64,000 nucleotides of DNA from Salvator merianae (taxonomy: Eukaryota > Chordata > Lepidosauria > Squamata > Teiidae), in assembly GCA_003586115.2 (NCBI GenBank), contig QVOM02000025.1, positions 86,428,688 through 86,492,687 of the forward strand. Direction: 5' to 3'. Each line of letters starts with the position of its first letter. Position 1 is the stretch's first letter. Under the pieces are notes generated by a model. The model did no database searches and was not told where the DNA came from. It worked only from the letters and a program-made list of their open reading frames with translations. This document shows, one piece after another, positions 41,602 to 54,184 of the stretch. The position numbers were made by a program, and so were the translations under genes.

Positions 41602-42892
41602 TACCGTTTGATGCCTGAATCTTATTAGCTCCTTATTAGAATGAGCAGTTGTTAAAATCAAGCTCTGGGGTAGAAAAGTCTGAACAATAGCAGTTGCCAA
41701 ATGACTCCTTCACTATCTCATTGTTCTAAATCTTAAAAAGTTGCTATTCATTTCAGGACTAGAAGGGCATGAGGATGGAGGCATGAAGCGACACTGGTGC
41801 GTTTTTCACTTTTTTTCTTCCCTAGGAGAATTTCCCACCCCTGCTTTTTTGCACCTCTGAGCATATTCTGAATTTGGGGACCTTGCCATGGGCCCACTTT
41901 CCGCACTTCTCTCTCAGCTCCCCTTTAATCTTTCTCTGGCAGATTCCATGCAGAAAGTGGAAGGGTGATACAAGTGCAGCGCCCTTTCCTCTCAGGATTA
42001 AGAGAAGCAACCACTCCTCTTAAAGTGGCACTGTGCTGCCTGCACGCAGCCAGATCCCTTGGCTTCTTAAAATTACAGGGAGGAAATCTCCAGTCACAGT
42101 TTTGAAGGGTGGTGGAGGCTTTTCCCCAAGGGTGGAGACTACCTTGACTTGGGGGAAGGAGGGAGGGAGGGAGAAGCAGCCTCCCTCTCTCACATTAAAA
42201 TAGCCAATCCTGGTGTGTGTGTGTGTGTGGGGGGACCTTTCCCACCTGTCGAAATCACAGGCTGGAGATCCCCTCACTGCAATTTTGACAGGCGGAGAGG
42301 AGGGCAGACCCATCCCCAGAATCAAATTGAGGAGCTCCTGGTGTCAAATATGAAGAGGGAGTTTCGAACTCAGGGAACAGCCCCTGTGTTTGAACCTCCC
42401 CCTTCAGAATTGTCACGGGGAACTACCAAGGGGGGACTGCTAAGTCCACGATGACTACTAAGTCCCCTCGTGCAGCTGCCACCAAGAGTTGTTTGAAGGG
42501 CTCCCAGAGCTTTTCAGACAGCTCTGCACTAGAAGCACCATAAAGGTGCTTGTTGCAGCATGGCAGGTATGCAGTGTGGTGTCTGTGCAGAACCAACTGG
42601 TACAGCAGTTGTACAACTGACCTCCTCCAACAGGTGTGCCATTCTATCAGGCGCTTCCCTCAGCCATTTTGTGAGGGAATGCAGCCTGTATTTTGACCAC
42701 ATATGTGTAGGTGTCTTTCTAATGACGTATCCCTTTACATTCTAACTACGTATTCACCGAAATGGTCAATTAGAAGTAAGGGCTTCCTACTTTCCCTTTT
42801 AGACCAGACTGTTGGTGAATGCCTGAACTTTTGGATTCACATCAGCCCCAGCCATCATGGTCATATTAGTTGAGGCTGATGTGACTTGGGTC
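41602..42892. other. Unassigned sequence with a short (TG)n
   Basis: (TG)n at 42209-42228. The rest is unrecognised. Confidence 0.4.
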
Positions 42893-43310
42893 AGGCTTGC
42901 ACTTACCTGTTTGGAATTGTCTTCACAGTTACAGGCCGGTGAGGAACAGAAATGGTTGGAGTCTTATGTACGCTGGGTGCTGGGACAGTTCCGTTACTGT
43001 CCAACCACTCTAGCACTGTGAAGAGAAGCCATCCTGTCATCAGATGTCCCACTCACTCGTCATCACAATTGGGTGATGGGACAGTGTGTCCCATACATGA
43101 GGGCAGGTTGAGTCGCAACACCCAGAAGTATTGCATTCACGTTGTTTCTGAACTGTTCCCAACACCATGGGACAGCTTGTGCACAGCTTTTAAGCTGTCT
43201 ACAGCAAGAAAGTCTGGATGGCTTGAGGACAGATGCAGCAGTTCATGGTGAAAACACCTCATTCCAGCAATCCATCTTGAACTGTCAACACAGCAAGTGT
43301 GAAAAGGTCC
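42893..43310. mobile_element. Family E TIR element
   Basis: Left end CAGGCTTGCACTTACCTGTT; right end CAAGTGTGAAAAGGTCC. It shares end type and CATTCCAGCAATC words with 7468-7921. Confidence 0.55.
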
Positions 43311-43649
43311 TAGGAGTCCAAAAGCTTGGTGGAGCTTAATCTTTCAGAACATGATTCTAGGCTGATAAAAATAAGGAAGGTCTTAGTCTTTCCATGGCTT
43401 CATCAACCTGATTGTTTCACACATGTTAATGTGAGCTCCTAATTACAAGGTCACCTTATGTATTTAGTTATATTAATTAGTTTGTGGCTGCAGTTTGTTA
43501 TTTTATGTGCAATGTGACAGTTTTCCTTGGAAGCATTAAAGTTCACACTCTATTACATTAGCAATATGTCATCAAAGTATACATTGCTGATTCATCCAAA
43601 TATATACCTTTCCTCTCTTTCCTCTTTTACATAGGGGAAAACATTTAAA
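43311..43649. other. Unassigned AT-rich sequence
   Basis: Nothing recognised. Confidence 0.4.
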
Positions 43650-43754
43650 GGGTAGGGTTGCAAGTTTGATCCCCAGTTCCTTTCTGGGAGTGTTAAAGGC
43701 AAACCACTTCTGTATCTCTGCCAAGACAACTGCATAGAGGTGCCCCTGGAATCT
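43650..43754 (+). mobile_element. tRNA-derived SINE, left unit of a dimer
   Basis: It begins within the B-box region (GGTTGCAAGTTTGATCCCCAG) and runs through the body to CTGGAATCTGGGAG, where the next unit begins. Confidence 0.78.
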
Positions 43755-43965
43755 GGGAGGGGCTGTAGCTCAGTGGTAGAGCAAACTGCCTGGAAAACAA
43801 AGGGTTGCAAGTTTGATTCCCAGTTCCTTTCTGAAGTGGCAATGGCAAACCACTTCTGTGTCATTGCCGATAAAACTGCATAGAGGTGCCTATGTAGGCA
43901 TCCATGTAGCCTACCAAGTGTCAGGCCTGATTTGATGGCACCTATCAACAAAAACAATGGCTACA
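43755..43965 (+). mobile_element. tRNA-derived SINE, right unit with tail
   Basis: Head GGCTGTAGCTCAGTGGTAGA (A box), AAGTTTGATTCCCAG (B box), body, then GGCACCTATCAACAAAAACAA. It is the best preserved head in the window. Confidence 0.85.
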
Positions 43966-44049
43966 AATAAGGTGAGATACTACCTTTCTTAATCTGGATG
44001 TGAACAAAGTGAGTTTGAATTTTTTTTCAAGTTTTATTGAAGAACTGCT

Positions 44050-44352
44050 AAAAGTGGAGGCACGGTGGCACAGAAGGCTAAGGCACTGATCTTTCAATAG
44101 GAGGATCAGAGTTTGAGGCTCCTGTCTGCTGTGTAGAGGGGATGAGTGCCCTCTACTGGCCTCTAGCTCCAGTCAACCTAGCTGTTCGAAAGCAAGTAAT
44201 TTCAAGTAGATAAATAGGGAGCATCACATTGTGTGATGCGGAAGATAGATAGATGTAAGCCTTCGGGCGAAAAATAACCTTGTAAGCTGCTTTGAGTCAG
44301 CTTCGGCTGAGAAAAGCGGGGTATAAAAACCAAGTTCTTCTTCTTCTTCTAC
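44050..44352 (+). mobile_element. SINE of a second family with L2-like tail and (TTC)n
   Basis: A tRNA-like head (GGTGGCACAGAAGGCTAAGG and GGATCAGAGTTTGAGGCTCC) is followed by a body with a GCATCACATTGTGTGATGC hairpin. The tail CTTTGAGTCAGC...AAAGCGGGGTATAAA is L2-like, and the end is (TTC)n. Confidence 0.75.
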
Positions 44353-44665
44353 ATACTCATAATACCATATAAACAGTTGACAACAATCACAAACAGAGTT
44401 AAACCAAGTTAAACTGAGCAGCTGGTCAGGTATTAGCTTATACATTTCAATTGTGAGTAACCAGGATCGGTGCCATTTAAAAGTTGAGTTTGGGCAGTTA
44501 ACAATTCAAGGGTGTCATGTTCGCTCAGTTTGGAGTACCACTGCTTCACTGAATGTTGGTTGTTGCTGCTGGCCAGGAAAAGGTTGTCCAAAGAGACCTT
44601 GGAAACAAAGCACTGAGTATCTGAAGGCTGAGAATGAAACTTCAGGGTTTTCACTGTTTCAGGGA

Positions 44666-45008
44666 GGGACCTTTTCAGCACTGCACCATTTACTGGTGCT
44701 TCATGAAGCACTGCCCAAAAGGGTCTCCCATGGTAAACTGGACCATGGGTGCATGCCTTCTGCACACCCTTTGTGGTCCAAGAGAGCACCAAGAGAGATC
44801 CTCTTGGAGGCTTCTTCAAAAAAGGCTACCAGTGGATGGGGCAGGGCACAATTTTGGTGCCCTATCATGGTCCATGGCCTATTCCATAGTGGACAGGCCA
44901 TACCACGGTGGTGGGGCCTGTGCTGGTCCACACTAGTGTGCAGAAAGCAGGCCCCTGACTATTCCAGGTCATCCTTGATCCAGTATACTGTGGAGTACAG
45001 AAAGGGCC
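44666..45008. mobile_element. TIR element with B-type ends
   Basis: Left end GGGACCTTTTCAGCACTGC; right end CTGTGGAGTACAGAAAGGGCC. Inverted internal words CCATGGTAAACTGGACCATGG and GGTCCATGGCCTATTCCAT are present. Long open frames across it are not supported. Confidence 0.65.
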
Positions 45009-46099
45009 TGTGACAGACAAGTACAGAGAAAGTCAGAAAACGGAAAGAAGAGAAATAAAAGGCTAAGGAAGGTAACAATGTTTGTGTGGACTGCATACTG
45101 TAATAAGTTTACAATCCAAATATTTGAGCATGCTGTCATGTTGAATGTCCAGCAACATGACAGTGTCACACTGATGGCATTTTTGCATTTTGCAAAAAAT
45201 TGTGTGTTTTGCATGAAAACTATTGCACAAAATGTTATTATACGTACTGCATTTCATCTGGCCTAGAACCATCAGATAACAGTTTGGTGTGTTTTACTAG
45301 TTGAATTTAACACAGAAGGAAGCAGCTTGCTCCTCAATCACTTTCTCTAGGGCTGAAGTTCTGTTAGCTCCTGAGAATACTATGAACTGCTATTTTATGT
45401 GTTTATAACAGCCCAACACAGCAGCCTGAAATTTTGGACTCATTCAAGGGACGTGGCTATAGGTTATAGCACAGAACACAGGGAGTTTCAGAAGTTACTG
45501 TTACACAATTAGTTGCTGCAGGAGACAAATAACAACTATTATTTTTGCTGTTGTTGATTATGATGCTAGAAGATGGTCATTTTTGCTCTGAAACATAAAG
45601 TCCTGGCAGAATCCTTGGCCTTCAACTCACCTCCTTGGGGAAAGGAGATGGCTTTTCCCTGTGAAAGCTGCCTCAGAGTACTTTAAACTGGATTGCAGAT
45701 ACATCACACCAGTAAGTGCTGCAGCGGTTCAGAGGCTGCTAACATCTGGATACCCAGACCCATAGGCAGCTGGAAGGGTGCCTTAGGTACCCATGTTGAG
45801 GTACCTGGAATCGATGCTTTGGATGAACTTTTTAGAACTAGCACCAGTAAGTAGTTTTATTGATATTTCCATTACCAATATAACAAATATCAACCAAAAC
45901 AAACAAACAGGCTAATTAAAAACGTTGTAAGCAATGTCATAGATGGATTAAGTTGTTAAAGAAAATGGGAGAGTGCACTGAAAGATTCTCTCAGGCAAGT
46001 TCCAAGTGTAGATCAAGAACTTCAGGATGGTGGGCACAAGTTCTTTACATTTTAGTCTGGAAAGTTAAAGGCAACCCAAGATTGTCCAACAAACTTGAT
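45009..46099. other. Unassigned sequence
   Basis: I recognise no exon or repeat. Confidence 0.4.
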
Positions 46100-46630
46100 G
46101 AAATGGGGATTTGAACACTGAAGTAGAAAAGCGCAAGAACTCTAAAATTGTGGTTCAGCTTGAATTGGTACTGGATTGAACAGGTTTGATCTGGTTCAAG
46201 TTCAAACCTGAAACAGATTTGAACCTGTTTGTGTTTTAAACACTTTGAAAAACAATTGGGGAAAGCTGTTTTTAAGGGCAATAGCAGGTGAACTTGAACC
46301 TGTTCAAATCCAACCAGGTTGGCAGTGGCGGATGCTGGCTTTAAGCCCGGGTATTTGTGCCCCATGCAAAGTGCGCCATGGCTGTTCACAGGGCCTCCGG
46401 GCCTCTGTACTGGCGCAGCAGGTCGTGACCTGCTGTGGCAGTATGGAGGCCCCACGAACAGCCATGGAGTGCTTTGCGTGGGACGCGAACACCCGGGCTT
46501 AAAGCTGTTGGCTGCCACTGCAGGCTGGTTCAACTTATTCAAACACCCTCTAGTTTGATTTGAACTGTCCTCTTTCAAATGGGGTGGAGGTGGTTCAGTT
46601 TGATTTGAACTGGATTGAACCCAGACCACA
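46100..46630. repeat. GAACC-rich dispersed repeat (family G), split by a MITE
   Basis: GGTTTGATCTGGTTCAAG, TTCAAACCTGAAAC and TTTGATTTGAACTGGATT words continue on both sides of the family C element at 46323-46520. Confidence 0.5.
46323..46520. mobile_element. Palindromic hAT MITE, family C copy 6
   Basis: 198 bp, starts CAGTGGCGGATGC and ends GGCTGCCACTG. Flanks CAGGTTGG and CAGGCTGG are an 8-bp duplication with one mismatch. Confidence 0.92.
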
Positions 46631-49190
46631 CATCTCTACAATGCAGTTCAGATGATAATTGTGATGGTATCCTTTCCTTTTATAAAATTTTGATCATGTT
46701 TACCCCCAACTTCTCCTGAGGTCTCCCCATAAATCCACCTGGTTTCTCCCAGCTGTGCTTCTTGCCCTCAGAATCTGAACAGAGCTCTCTCCAGATCCTT
46801 TTAGACTTAGGTTATATCTAGGGTTGTCTATTTTGTCTTTATGTGTTAGGAAAAAGGTCTGCCAAATCCTCAGAATCAAGTAGGGTGCACTAGAAACTAA
46901 ACGGCTGTATCCAGTAGAGAGCAGGTTCATGATAGTGATAATTTGGCTGACTTGCACATGAGCTGGACTATCATTCTATGGTATTTTCATATCCTTGGAT
47001 CAGCCATATAAAAGTTTTCAAAGTTATGCCACATTGTCACTTTTGTAGAATACAAGATGGATTGAATTACCAATAGATTTATTTTTATATATGTATATTT
47101 TAAATGGTAATGCATGAGACAATTCATTGCACTTTCTTCAAGGGTCAATGTGTTGCTTTAAAAAATCCAAAAAGAAAGAAAAATAATAGCATATGGCATT
47201 CTACAACTGATGGGATTCTTCCCACATCTCCTTCAAGTTTCCATTCAAATGAATAACCTTGATATTTAGGTAGCTAAGTGACGTACCTGCAAGTAAGCAA
47301 TTGAATTGAATATGTGTGTAGGAGAATAAGCTAATTGTCCTTCCTTTACAGTTTTGAATCAATATGTTCTGTTACCTATTGAATGTTCAAATAGAGCAGG
47401 GACGACGTTATTAATGGAAATGACTCCAATCGTGAGCAGCTTTTAAATGCTAGCTCTTAAAAAGCATACAAAAATGAATCCAATAAAAATAACTTAGAAA
47501 AAGCCATGGAAACTGCCCCAGGTCAACCTACAGGGTAGTGAAATTCTTCACTTTTGTAAAAGAACATATTGTTTTAAATATAACAAACTTCCAGAATACA
47601 CTCACAATCATTCATAGCGGTGAGGTGGAACTAATTTGTTTGTCCATTTATTTATTTACATTCCTATTCCACCCTGAGGACTCTGAACAAATTTTTCTAT
47701 GCATATTGAAGCCTCTGCCTAAAAAAATAAAGTTTTTTAAAAAAAATTAAAAAGGCAAAATGACATTATGTTTTAAGCTAGAAGTAAAGAAATACGGAAA
47801 ATTACTTTTTCCAGCATCCACAAACTGGATGGGGTTTTTTCCTACCACCATATCTCCAGGATCTCTTTCTTGTTTACATATGTAACTTTACCCTCGATCA
47901 CACTGAACTTTAGGTGGGAATCGCTTTGGATGTTTCCACTGTGGGCAGCGCAATGTGCCCACCAAAAACTGTGGTGCCTGTTTGAAGCACCCAAGAACAA
48001 GGAAGCAAAATTATGCTCCAACAGCAATATCAGGACCACCTTTTCCCAGGTCCAGGATCAAGAACATGGAGACTTGCTTAACAGCAGCATGTCAGCATTT
48101 ATTGATTAAAAAATCATGCAGAAAATAGCACCAGCACTTACACATATCTTTCAACACTTTTCCACCTAAGGGGTTTCATATCAAACACCCAGGTTCACTT
48201 CCCATTCTTTCCCAGGACTAAGTTGGCCTTGGGAGAGCAGTAATTCCAGTTATCTCCCAAGAGTCATGTTTCTATCCTTAAAACAAAGGAAATGCAGTAT
48301 CAATGAAATATGCAAGCTGGTATGGGCTAGTGTTACAGAGGATCAAAGATGGCAGCCCGGTGGCCAGACTGACATTATTGCTCTCCACGAACAGAGTCCT
48401 CCCCCTCACCAAGCAAAGGCAGACAAAGAGGAGAGAATGCCTGGCTTATCAGGGAAGTGAATGTGAAAAGCACAAAACATTGACATCTTCAGCATCGACC
48501 CAAGAGTGTTCAGAGGCAGAGTAACCCAACCAGTGAACCAAATATGGAAGTTTGCCTCGAGACATGTGAGAGTTCAAAATATCAGGAATTTCAGTATGTC
48601 CATGTTCACCCACCATAACAGGAGGTGGGAGAGTCCAGTGTTTCAGAATGGAAACAGTGGTTGTTCCTTGTGCGAGAGGTGGTGGCAGAAGGCAGGCTGC
48701 ACTTCCATTGGTTCTGGTAACTTTAAATGCCGTTTCAAGCCATGCTGGGGATATTGGGTTTAATGGGGATTAGCTAACCCAGTGATGGACTTTTGAGATC
48801 TTTTCCGGTTAGGTTTTAAAAATGTTAAACTGACTGGGAAGCCCCAAGTTACCTTAAAAAGACTCCAGACACTATTTACAATCAATCAAGGCTAAAACTT
48901 TCTTAAAATTGTAAGAAAAGTCCTTAAAAATCAATAAAATGCAAAAATACAGGCTTCTGCAGCAGAAAAAAAGTGAAATTGTGCTGTTTCAGAGTGAAAG
49001 GAAAAGAAAAGGCACTTTGACAGCTAGGAACGTACTGTGTGGTTCAGGAAAGTCACTGTTTTATGAATGAAAAGGGTATCTGAGAAGTCAGCCTGGCAGG
49101 AGAAGTGAGTATGGGCTAAGAAAGGATACCAAGATAAGAACATCAGCCTATTCCTGCCTATTTTTGTTTTAATAAAAGAAGCAGCCAGCT
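46631..49190. other. Unassigned, mostly AT-rich; L2-like scrap at 47640
   Basis: TTTATTTATTTACATTCC at 47648 looks like the end of an L2-type LINE on the minus strand. The rest is unrecognised. Confidence 0.35.
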
Positions 49191-49373
49191 ATGGTCCTCT
49201 CCCTTGAAGTGGCTTCGTTCTTCAGCTTCCACCGGCAGCAGCAAGGAGAAGAGAAGCGGAGCGGAGCGACTTCTTCTGGTAGCGCAGCGGCAGAACTGGT
49301 CTCAGGCAACAGGAGGAATTGGTGGATGTCAGAGGGGAATCTGAGCCTGTGTCTGGCTGCTCCAAAGGTAAGT
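49191..49373 (+). other. CpG-containing open stretch ending in a consensus splice donor
   Basis: A local GC-rich segment (GCGGAGCGGAGCGAC, GTAGCGCAGCGGCAG) is open in one frame and ends CCAAAG followed by GTAAGT at 49368-49373. It might be a host or retroelement exon. No protein family is recognisable in it. Confidence 0.25.
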
Positions 49374-50085
49374 TTTCATCTATATCTGGAGGGATTTACC
49401 CCTCCCTCTTGGTTTCACCCCGGGGTAGAATTTTCCTAGACTACAGTGCATTGATGTTAATGGGATTCTGAACTGCGGGAATTTTGAGGGGAGAGGATAG
49501 GGACAGGCTTGTGTGGTGTCAGTGCTTGTGTCACAATGTCCTTTTTTGGTCTATTTCCTGCCACCTTGGCATACGTGCAGGAGTGAGGAAACACACCTGG
49601 ACATGTAGTCTTTGTCTTTTAATGAACGGTAATGGGTTTTCTAATGACCTTTGCTCAAGACATCTTCTTCAGACTTGGTCAAAACTAGTTTCAGACGGAT
49701 TCTATTGTCCTTCTACTTGCAGTACCTTCCAGATGTTTACTGAAACAACAGTCTTGTCTTAGTTGCCAAATACTTGTCCCAAATACTTTGATAACCATTA
49801 ATGTCTTTAATTTCCTGTGTTGGAACCTGCTCAGGCAACAGATTTTTAGCTTCTCTGATGAAAAAGGAAAAATGTTAGCCTTTTTACAGTCAGACTTGTC
49901 TTTCTTTAGAAGGGGTGCAGGTAGAGAAAAAGAATGGCTAAATTCTGGTCTAAATACAGGGGTCCATGCTGCTGGTCCATTTCTCTGTATCCGCAACCTT
50001 GATGCCAGTTGTATTTCATATAACCCATATGCCTTTTCTGTGTCTACCTTGGACTGTTACAGTACTCCAGACTTATGAATTCTGA
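49374..50085. other. Unassigned sequence next to the Ty3/gypsy relic
   Basis: If the gypsy copy once had a 3' LTR it would lie here, but I cannot define one. Confidence 0.35.
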
Positions 50086-51120
50086 GGAATCTCACTACAA
50101 CAGAATGCCACCAGGTTGATTTGGGCTACGACTTTAAAAGTGGCAATGAAGTGATAATCAAGTTTCTTGGACGGCCATGGGGACTTTAAATGGTGTATGG
50201 ATAGATATACAGAGCTCCCTACTTTAATATCAGGACTGGGCATGGTGCCAGGGATGGTGTCCCTGCTATGAACTATGAGTGACCTCTTGCCAGGAGTGAG
50301 AAGAGTTTGAGCGGGAAACCATTGTCACTGGACAGATTTCTCATTTACTTTCTGTAAATAAGTTGCTGGTTCATTTAATTGTTTGGTTTTGTTAAATTGT
50401 AGTCTCTGTTTAACTGGCATTTGATGGTTTCACAGACAGGATTTGTCAGCAGAAACTTTGTGGTCTTCCTTAGCTATTTGGTGGCCAGTGCGAGGTTTGG
50501 CTCAGACTAACCAGATTGAGTGAGGAAGGGGTGTGTGGGCCAGGAAGCAATGGAGGAAGGAAGTCAAGGTTGGTACCATACACAACCTTGAAAGGAGAGA
50601 CCTGTACGGAAGAATTAGCAGAATTTATATGCAAATTGAGCTGAAAATAAATAAGTAGTCCAATCATCCTGTTGAAAGTCAGTAAACCAGCATACATATT
50701 GTTCAAGGATTTGATTCACTCGTTCAGTGGTTCCATCAATTTGTAGGTGATACGATAATGAGAAAAACAGGTCAATGTTCAAAAGGGAAGCAGATGATTT
50801 CCAGAATATTTCTGTCATCTGTTGGAGATGACTCTGGAAGGTACCCCATAGAGTTTAAAAATATATTCCATGAATAACTTGATTAATTGGGCCACAAGAG
50901 AACCTATCTGCAAGGAACAAAGTGGGTTAGGTTAATTGTGAAAAGTGATCCACCTTGTCTGCCACTTTGTTAGGTGACCACATAGGCCAAAAAAGAGACC
51001 TGGAAGTACCAGGTAATGTAGTGGGGCAAACACTTCTGCAGGCACACCACTCTTGAGATGCCTCCCCTGCCCCAGCTATGGAGAAATGAAGTGTGTTTTC
51101 TAGTTTGATGCTTATTCGAT
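50086..51120 (-). pseudogene. Ty3/gypsy retrotransposon integrase relic, minus strand
   Basis: Reading the minus strand from high to low coordinates: LFMEYIFKLYGVPSRVIS with the catalytic Asp region decayed, IDGTTERVNQILEQYV (50615-50818), QQDDWTTYLFSAQFAY, SVQVSPFKVVYGTN (50470-50706) and, near 50100-50230, VYLSIHHLK and PSKKLDYHF. These follow the order of a Metaviridae integrase core and C-terminal domain. At least two frame changes and several stops separate them, so it is dead. RT, RNase H and LTRs are not found. Confidence 0.88.
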
Positions 51121-51142
51121 TCACTGTCTTTGAAGAAATTTT

Positions 51143-51651
51143 GGGCCTGTTCGTACTTAGAAAATGGAACGTTCTAGGATTGCTGCTAGTACAGACCATT
51201 CGCACCTGCAAACAGCCCCAGCTAACTTGAAACCAATGAAGACCACCTGATGCTCACCTGAAGCCGAATAGTGCTGGTCAAGAAAATTGTAGCCTGGAAG
51301 CTGACTTGCAAGATCAGGTGCAGATCAGGAAAGGTGCATTCGCAGCACTTCCTGGTGTGGAATGGAAGGGACTGTGTGGCCATGCAGGTGCCATCAGACA
51401 GTTCGGACCCAGGTTCAGACTTTGGGGTCCGGACCTTGGCAGCCATTTCTGACCCAACTCCAGACCCAGCTCCTCTAGATTTGGACCCAGTTACCTAACT
51501 AGTGCATTACCATTAGCACTGCTCCCCCTGCCGGTCAACTCTCAAACTGTTCCAGTGCAGACAAGTGCGAACACTTCTCACTGTACCTGATTCTGCCCAG
51601 CCTGACCCCTGTTAATTAGAATGTTATACTGTCCTAAATGCAAACAGGGCC
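51143..51651. mobile_element. Family D TIR element, 509 bp
   Basis: Left end GGGCCTGTTCGTACTTAG; right end GTCCTAAATGCAAACAGGGCC. It lies just upstream of the gypsy relic and may have cut it. Confidence 0.83.
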
Positions 51652-52530
51652 ATTGCGGAGCTCTTCACAATCCCTGTTGGCCTACCTATCCATCATCCAA
51701 GGAGGCTGGTATGATGGGTCATTTGAGCCCTTTTTCAATTAGCATAAATTGTCCCATTATTCATTAGGCCCAGAAGCTAAAAACTGCAAAATAGTTGATG
51801 TGTTTGTAACATGCAATTTAAAATGTGTTTGTGAACATTTGGGCATGTGGACTCAGGACCATGACAGGTTAATGGAACTTAACCAGGTGAACATTTTCAA
51901 GATGCTCTCACTTGATCAGCCCACCTCTGCATGTGTGGTCACTTCCCAGAAGAGGGTTAGTGCTAGAGAGGCAGGGGGTTGAATGAGAGGAAAAAAAGGA
52001 GAGGTACTTCAGGCATGGCCAGTATTACTAGATCTGGGGAACCCCCCATCCCTTCTCATCTCCCCAGAAAATGTTGGAGAACTTGCTCTGGTTCCCACCA
52101 TGTCAGGCAGAAAGAACCCAACACTGCAGGCAACCCCAACCCCAAAACTGGCAGCAATATATGTGCTAACTCTGAGTACAAGGAGAGTAGGAAGAAAGCA
52201 GATCAGCTACTTAAGTTTCTCCTGGTGGGAAATTAACCTCTGGGTTACAGCAGTGAATGTCTTTCATTCTTTCACTACAGTTGCTCTTGCTAACAGTTTT
52301 GGGATGAAAGCGGTGGGATCTGGGTGTCGATGACATGAGACCTCTGCTTCAAACAGAGTTCATGGAACAAAGAAGGTCTCTGGAGAACATTACAGATTAA
52401 AGCAGGGCTCATCTGCAGAGCAAAATCTATGCCTCCGTCATTTCAATGGAAGTTGAGAGTTTTAATGAGCTTTACCGTGTGACGATACTTAATCTCAAAA
52501 TACTTCTTTAAATGAGTGTGCATTTGGTGT
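51652..52530. other. Unassigned sequence
   Basis: Nothing recognised. Confidence 0.4.
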
Positions 52531-52770
52531 CAGTGGCATAGCTAGGGTGGAAGTGTTTCCTGGCGAAGAAAGCAAGATGGGCTTCTGTACAAAGCTGAAT
52601 GAACCTAAAGCATGTGCAGAGTGCAATGATAAAGAAACACAAAGCTCAACCAGCAGTCAAGAACCAGACAAGTTTTAAGCCAAATAGCCTGCAGTAGTTG
52701 TTTGGGGGTATCTTCTCATTACTGAGCCACTGGTAAAGGTCTCTTGACCAATGGTAGCTATGTCCCTGCC
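52531..52770. mobile_element. Probable hAT-type element, left end
   Basis: CAGTGGCATAGCTAGGG at 52531 matches a common hAT terminus. A right end may be near 52745 (GGTAGCTATGTCC) but no duplication was found, so the extent is a guess. Confidence 0.45.
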
Positions 52771-52922
52771 TAATCCACTCTATTGTTTCTAAATGTTTTT
52801 TCCTACAGCACAACTTTTCAAAGCTATTTGATATATATCCTTCAAGCCATACTCTTTGGAAACATGAGAAGCATAATTAGCTGTCTGGCTATGAATAAGT
52901 CAGAGAGATTCACATTAGGCTA

Positions 52923-53362
52923 GGGCCTTTTCACACTGGCTTGCTGGTGAGTGTGCAGACACTTACTAGGCAAGTGCCTCCACGCTTTATGGAGGCCTGC
53001 ATGATTGGGAGCAAACTCTAGCTGCTCCTGATCTCTCCTAGCTGTGGAGCACTAAATCATGCTCCCAGTAAAGTGCATTTGTACCCGCTTCTGGGTGCGA
53101 ACGCACAGCCATGTGGTGCAGTAGGCTGCACCTGCAGGATTGTGTGAGTGCACCTGTGCAATCCATGGCATTGCCAGACACCACGGCAGCGGCCTGACAC
53201 TTCCCAGCTGTTGTCATGGCAAGGAACAGAAGTATGCCAGTGTTCACACTGTGAATGCTGGTATCCTGCTGGTGTTCTGTTCAAGTAGCTTGCAGTGCAG
53301 ATGGTGTCCGCACTGCAGAGGCAATTTCACTTTAGAACAGGATAGTTAGTGTGAACAGGACC
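52923..53362. mobile_element. Family A TIR element
   Basis: Left end GGGCCTTTTCACACTGGC; right end GTTAGTGTGAACAGGACC. Confidence 0.8.
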
Positions 53363-53480
53363 TTAGTTTTCTTAAGACTGCATATGGAACAAAATTCTTT
53401 CATCATGCTTAAATGCATCTGTGATGGAACTGGTCTAGAGGCCCTAAGAGTCATCAGCTTTCTCCCTCCTGGTAGTCTTA

Positions 53481-53720
53481 GGCCATTTCTGCACTTGGAA
53501 GTAGTCTGGTTTAAGAAGGGGACTATGGGCTTCTCTTCTGCATTGTTGGTGTGGTCTAAAAGAGGCCCCATCCCTCGTGGTACACTCTGTCCACACAGAA
53601 CAGAACATAGACCAGACCAGACTGGACTAGGCAGCCTAAAATGACCACCTGATCCACTATACCAGTAGACCTCTGTAGACTCCTTCTTGTTCTGCACTTA
53701 CAGTAAGTATGTAAAGGCCC
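53481..53720. mobile_element. TIR element with B-type ends, 240 bp
   Basis: Left end GGCCATTTCTGCACTTGG; right end CAGTAAGTATGTAAAGGCCC. AGTCTGGTTTAAG and CCAGACCAGACTGG words are inside. Confidence 0.6.
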
Positions 53721-54184
53721 TTAGTACAATTCTTAGAAGATTAGGAACAGCTTTTTTCCTAAAACCTTCCTCTTCCTTCTTTTCTGCCTTGCTCCTTCAT
53801 AATGCAGCTTCTATTCAACCACTGATTACAGCTCTGTGATTTCAGGTTCCATGATTTCAGCTAGTCTCTTGGGTTTTTACTCTTCTGTTGTTGTTCTCTT
53901 TTGGAGCAGAACACTCACGAAGGAGGTTCCTGCTAGTAGAAGCACTACTACTACATATGGAAAAGCTGCTCTCAGCTGTGTAAACATTGCATTTGGGGAA
54001 ATTTTGTTCCTTGGATTTGATGTTTCTGCCCAGAATTGTTTTCTGGAATAAACAAATTAGACCCAGATGTAGGCCATTTTCCCATGTTTGGAAAAAAAAA
54101 AAAAAAAGGATGGCCTATTTGGTTCAAAGAATGCAAAATGATAAGGCTGCACCTTCAGTGTAGTAGTGGTATGGAAGAATGGAA
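53721..54184. other. Unassigned sequence
   Basis: It includes an A-run at about 54092-54106. Nothing else was recognised. Confidence 0.4.

Noticed and set aside
43755..43830. tRNA gene call
   Set aside because: It has A and B boxes but is the head of a SINE, with the SINE body and tail attached and no cloverleaf on the 3' side.
44453..45013. 186-residue open frame
   Set aside because: Most of it lies in a B-type TIR element and another frame on the opposite strand is equally open.
47935..48000. Possible CCHC knuckle (CFHCGQ...NC) of a retroelement
   Set aside because: The His position is Val, the frame is broken nearby and no other retroelement domain follows.
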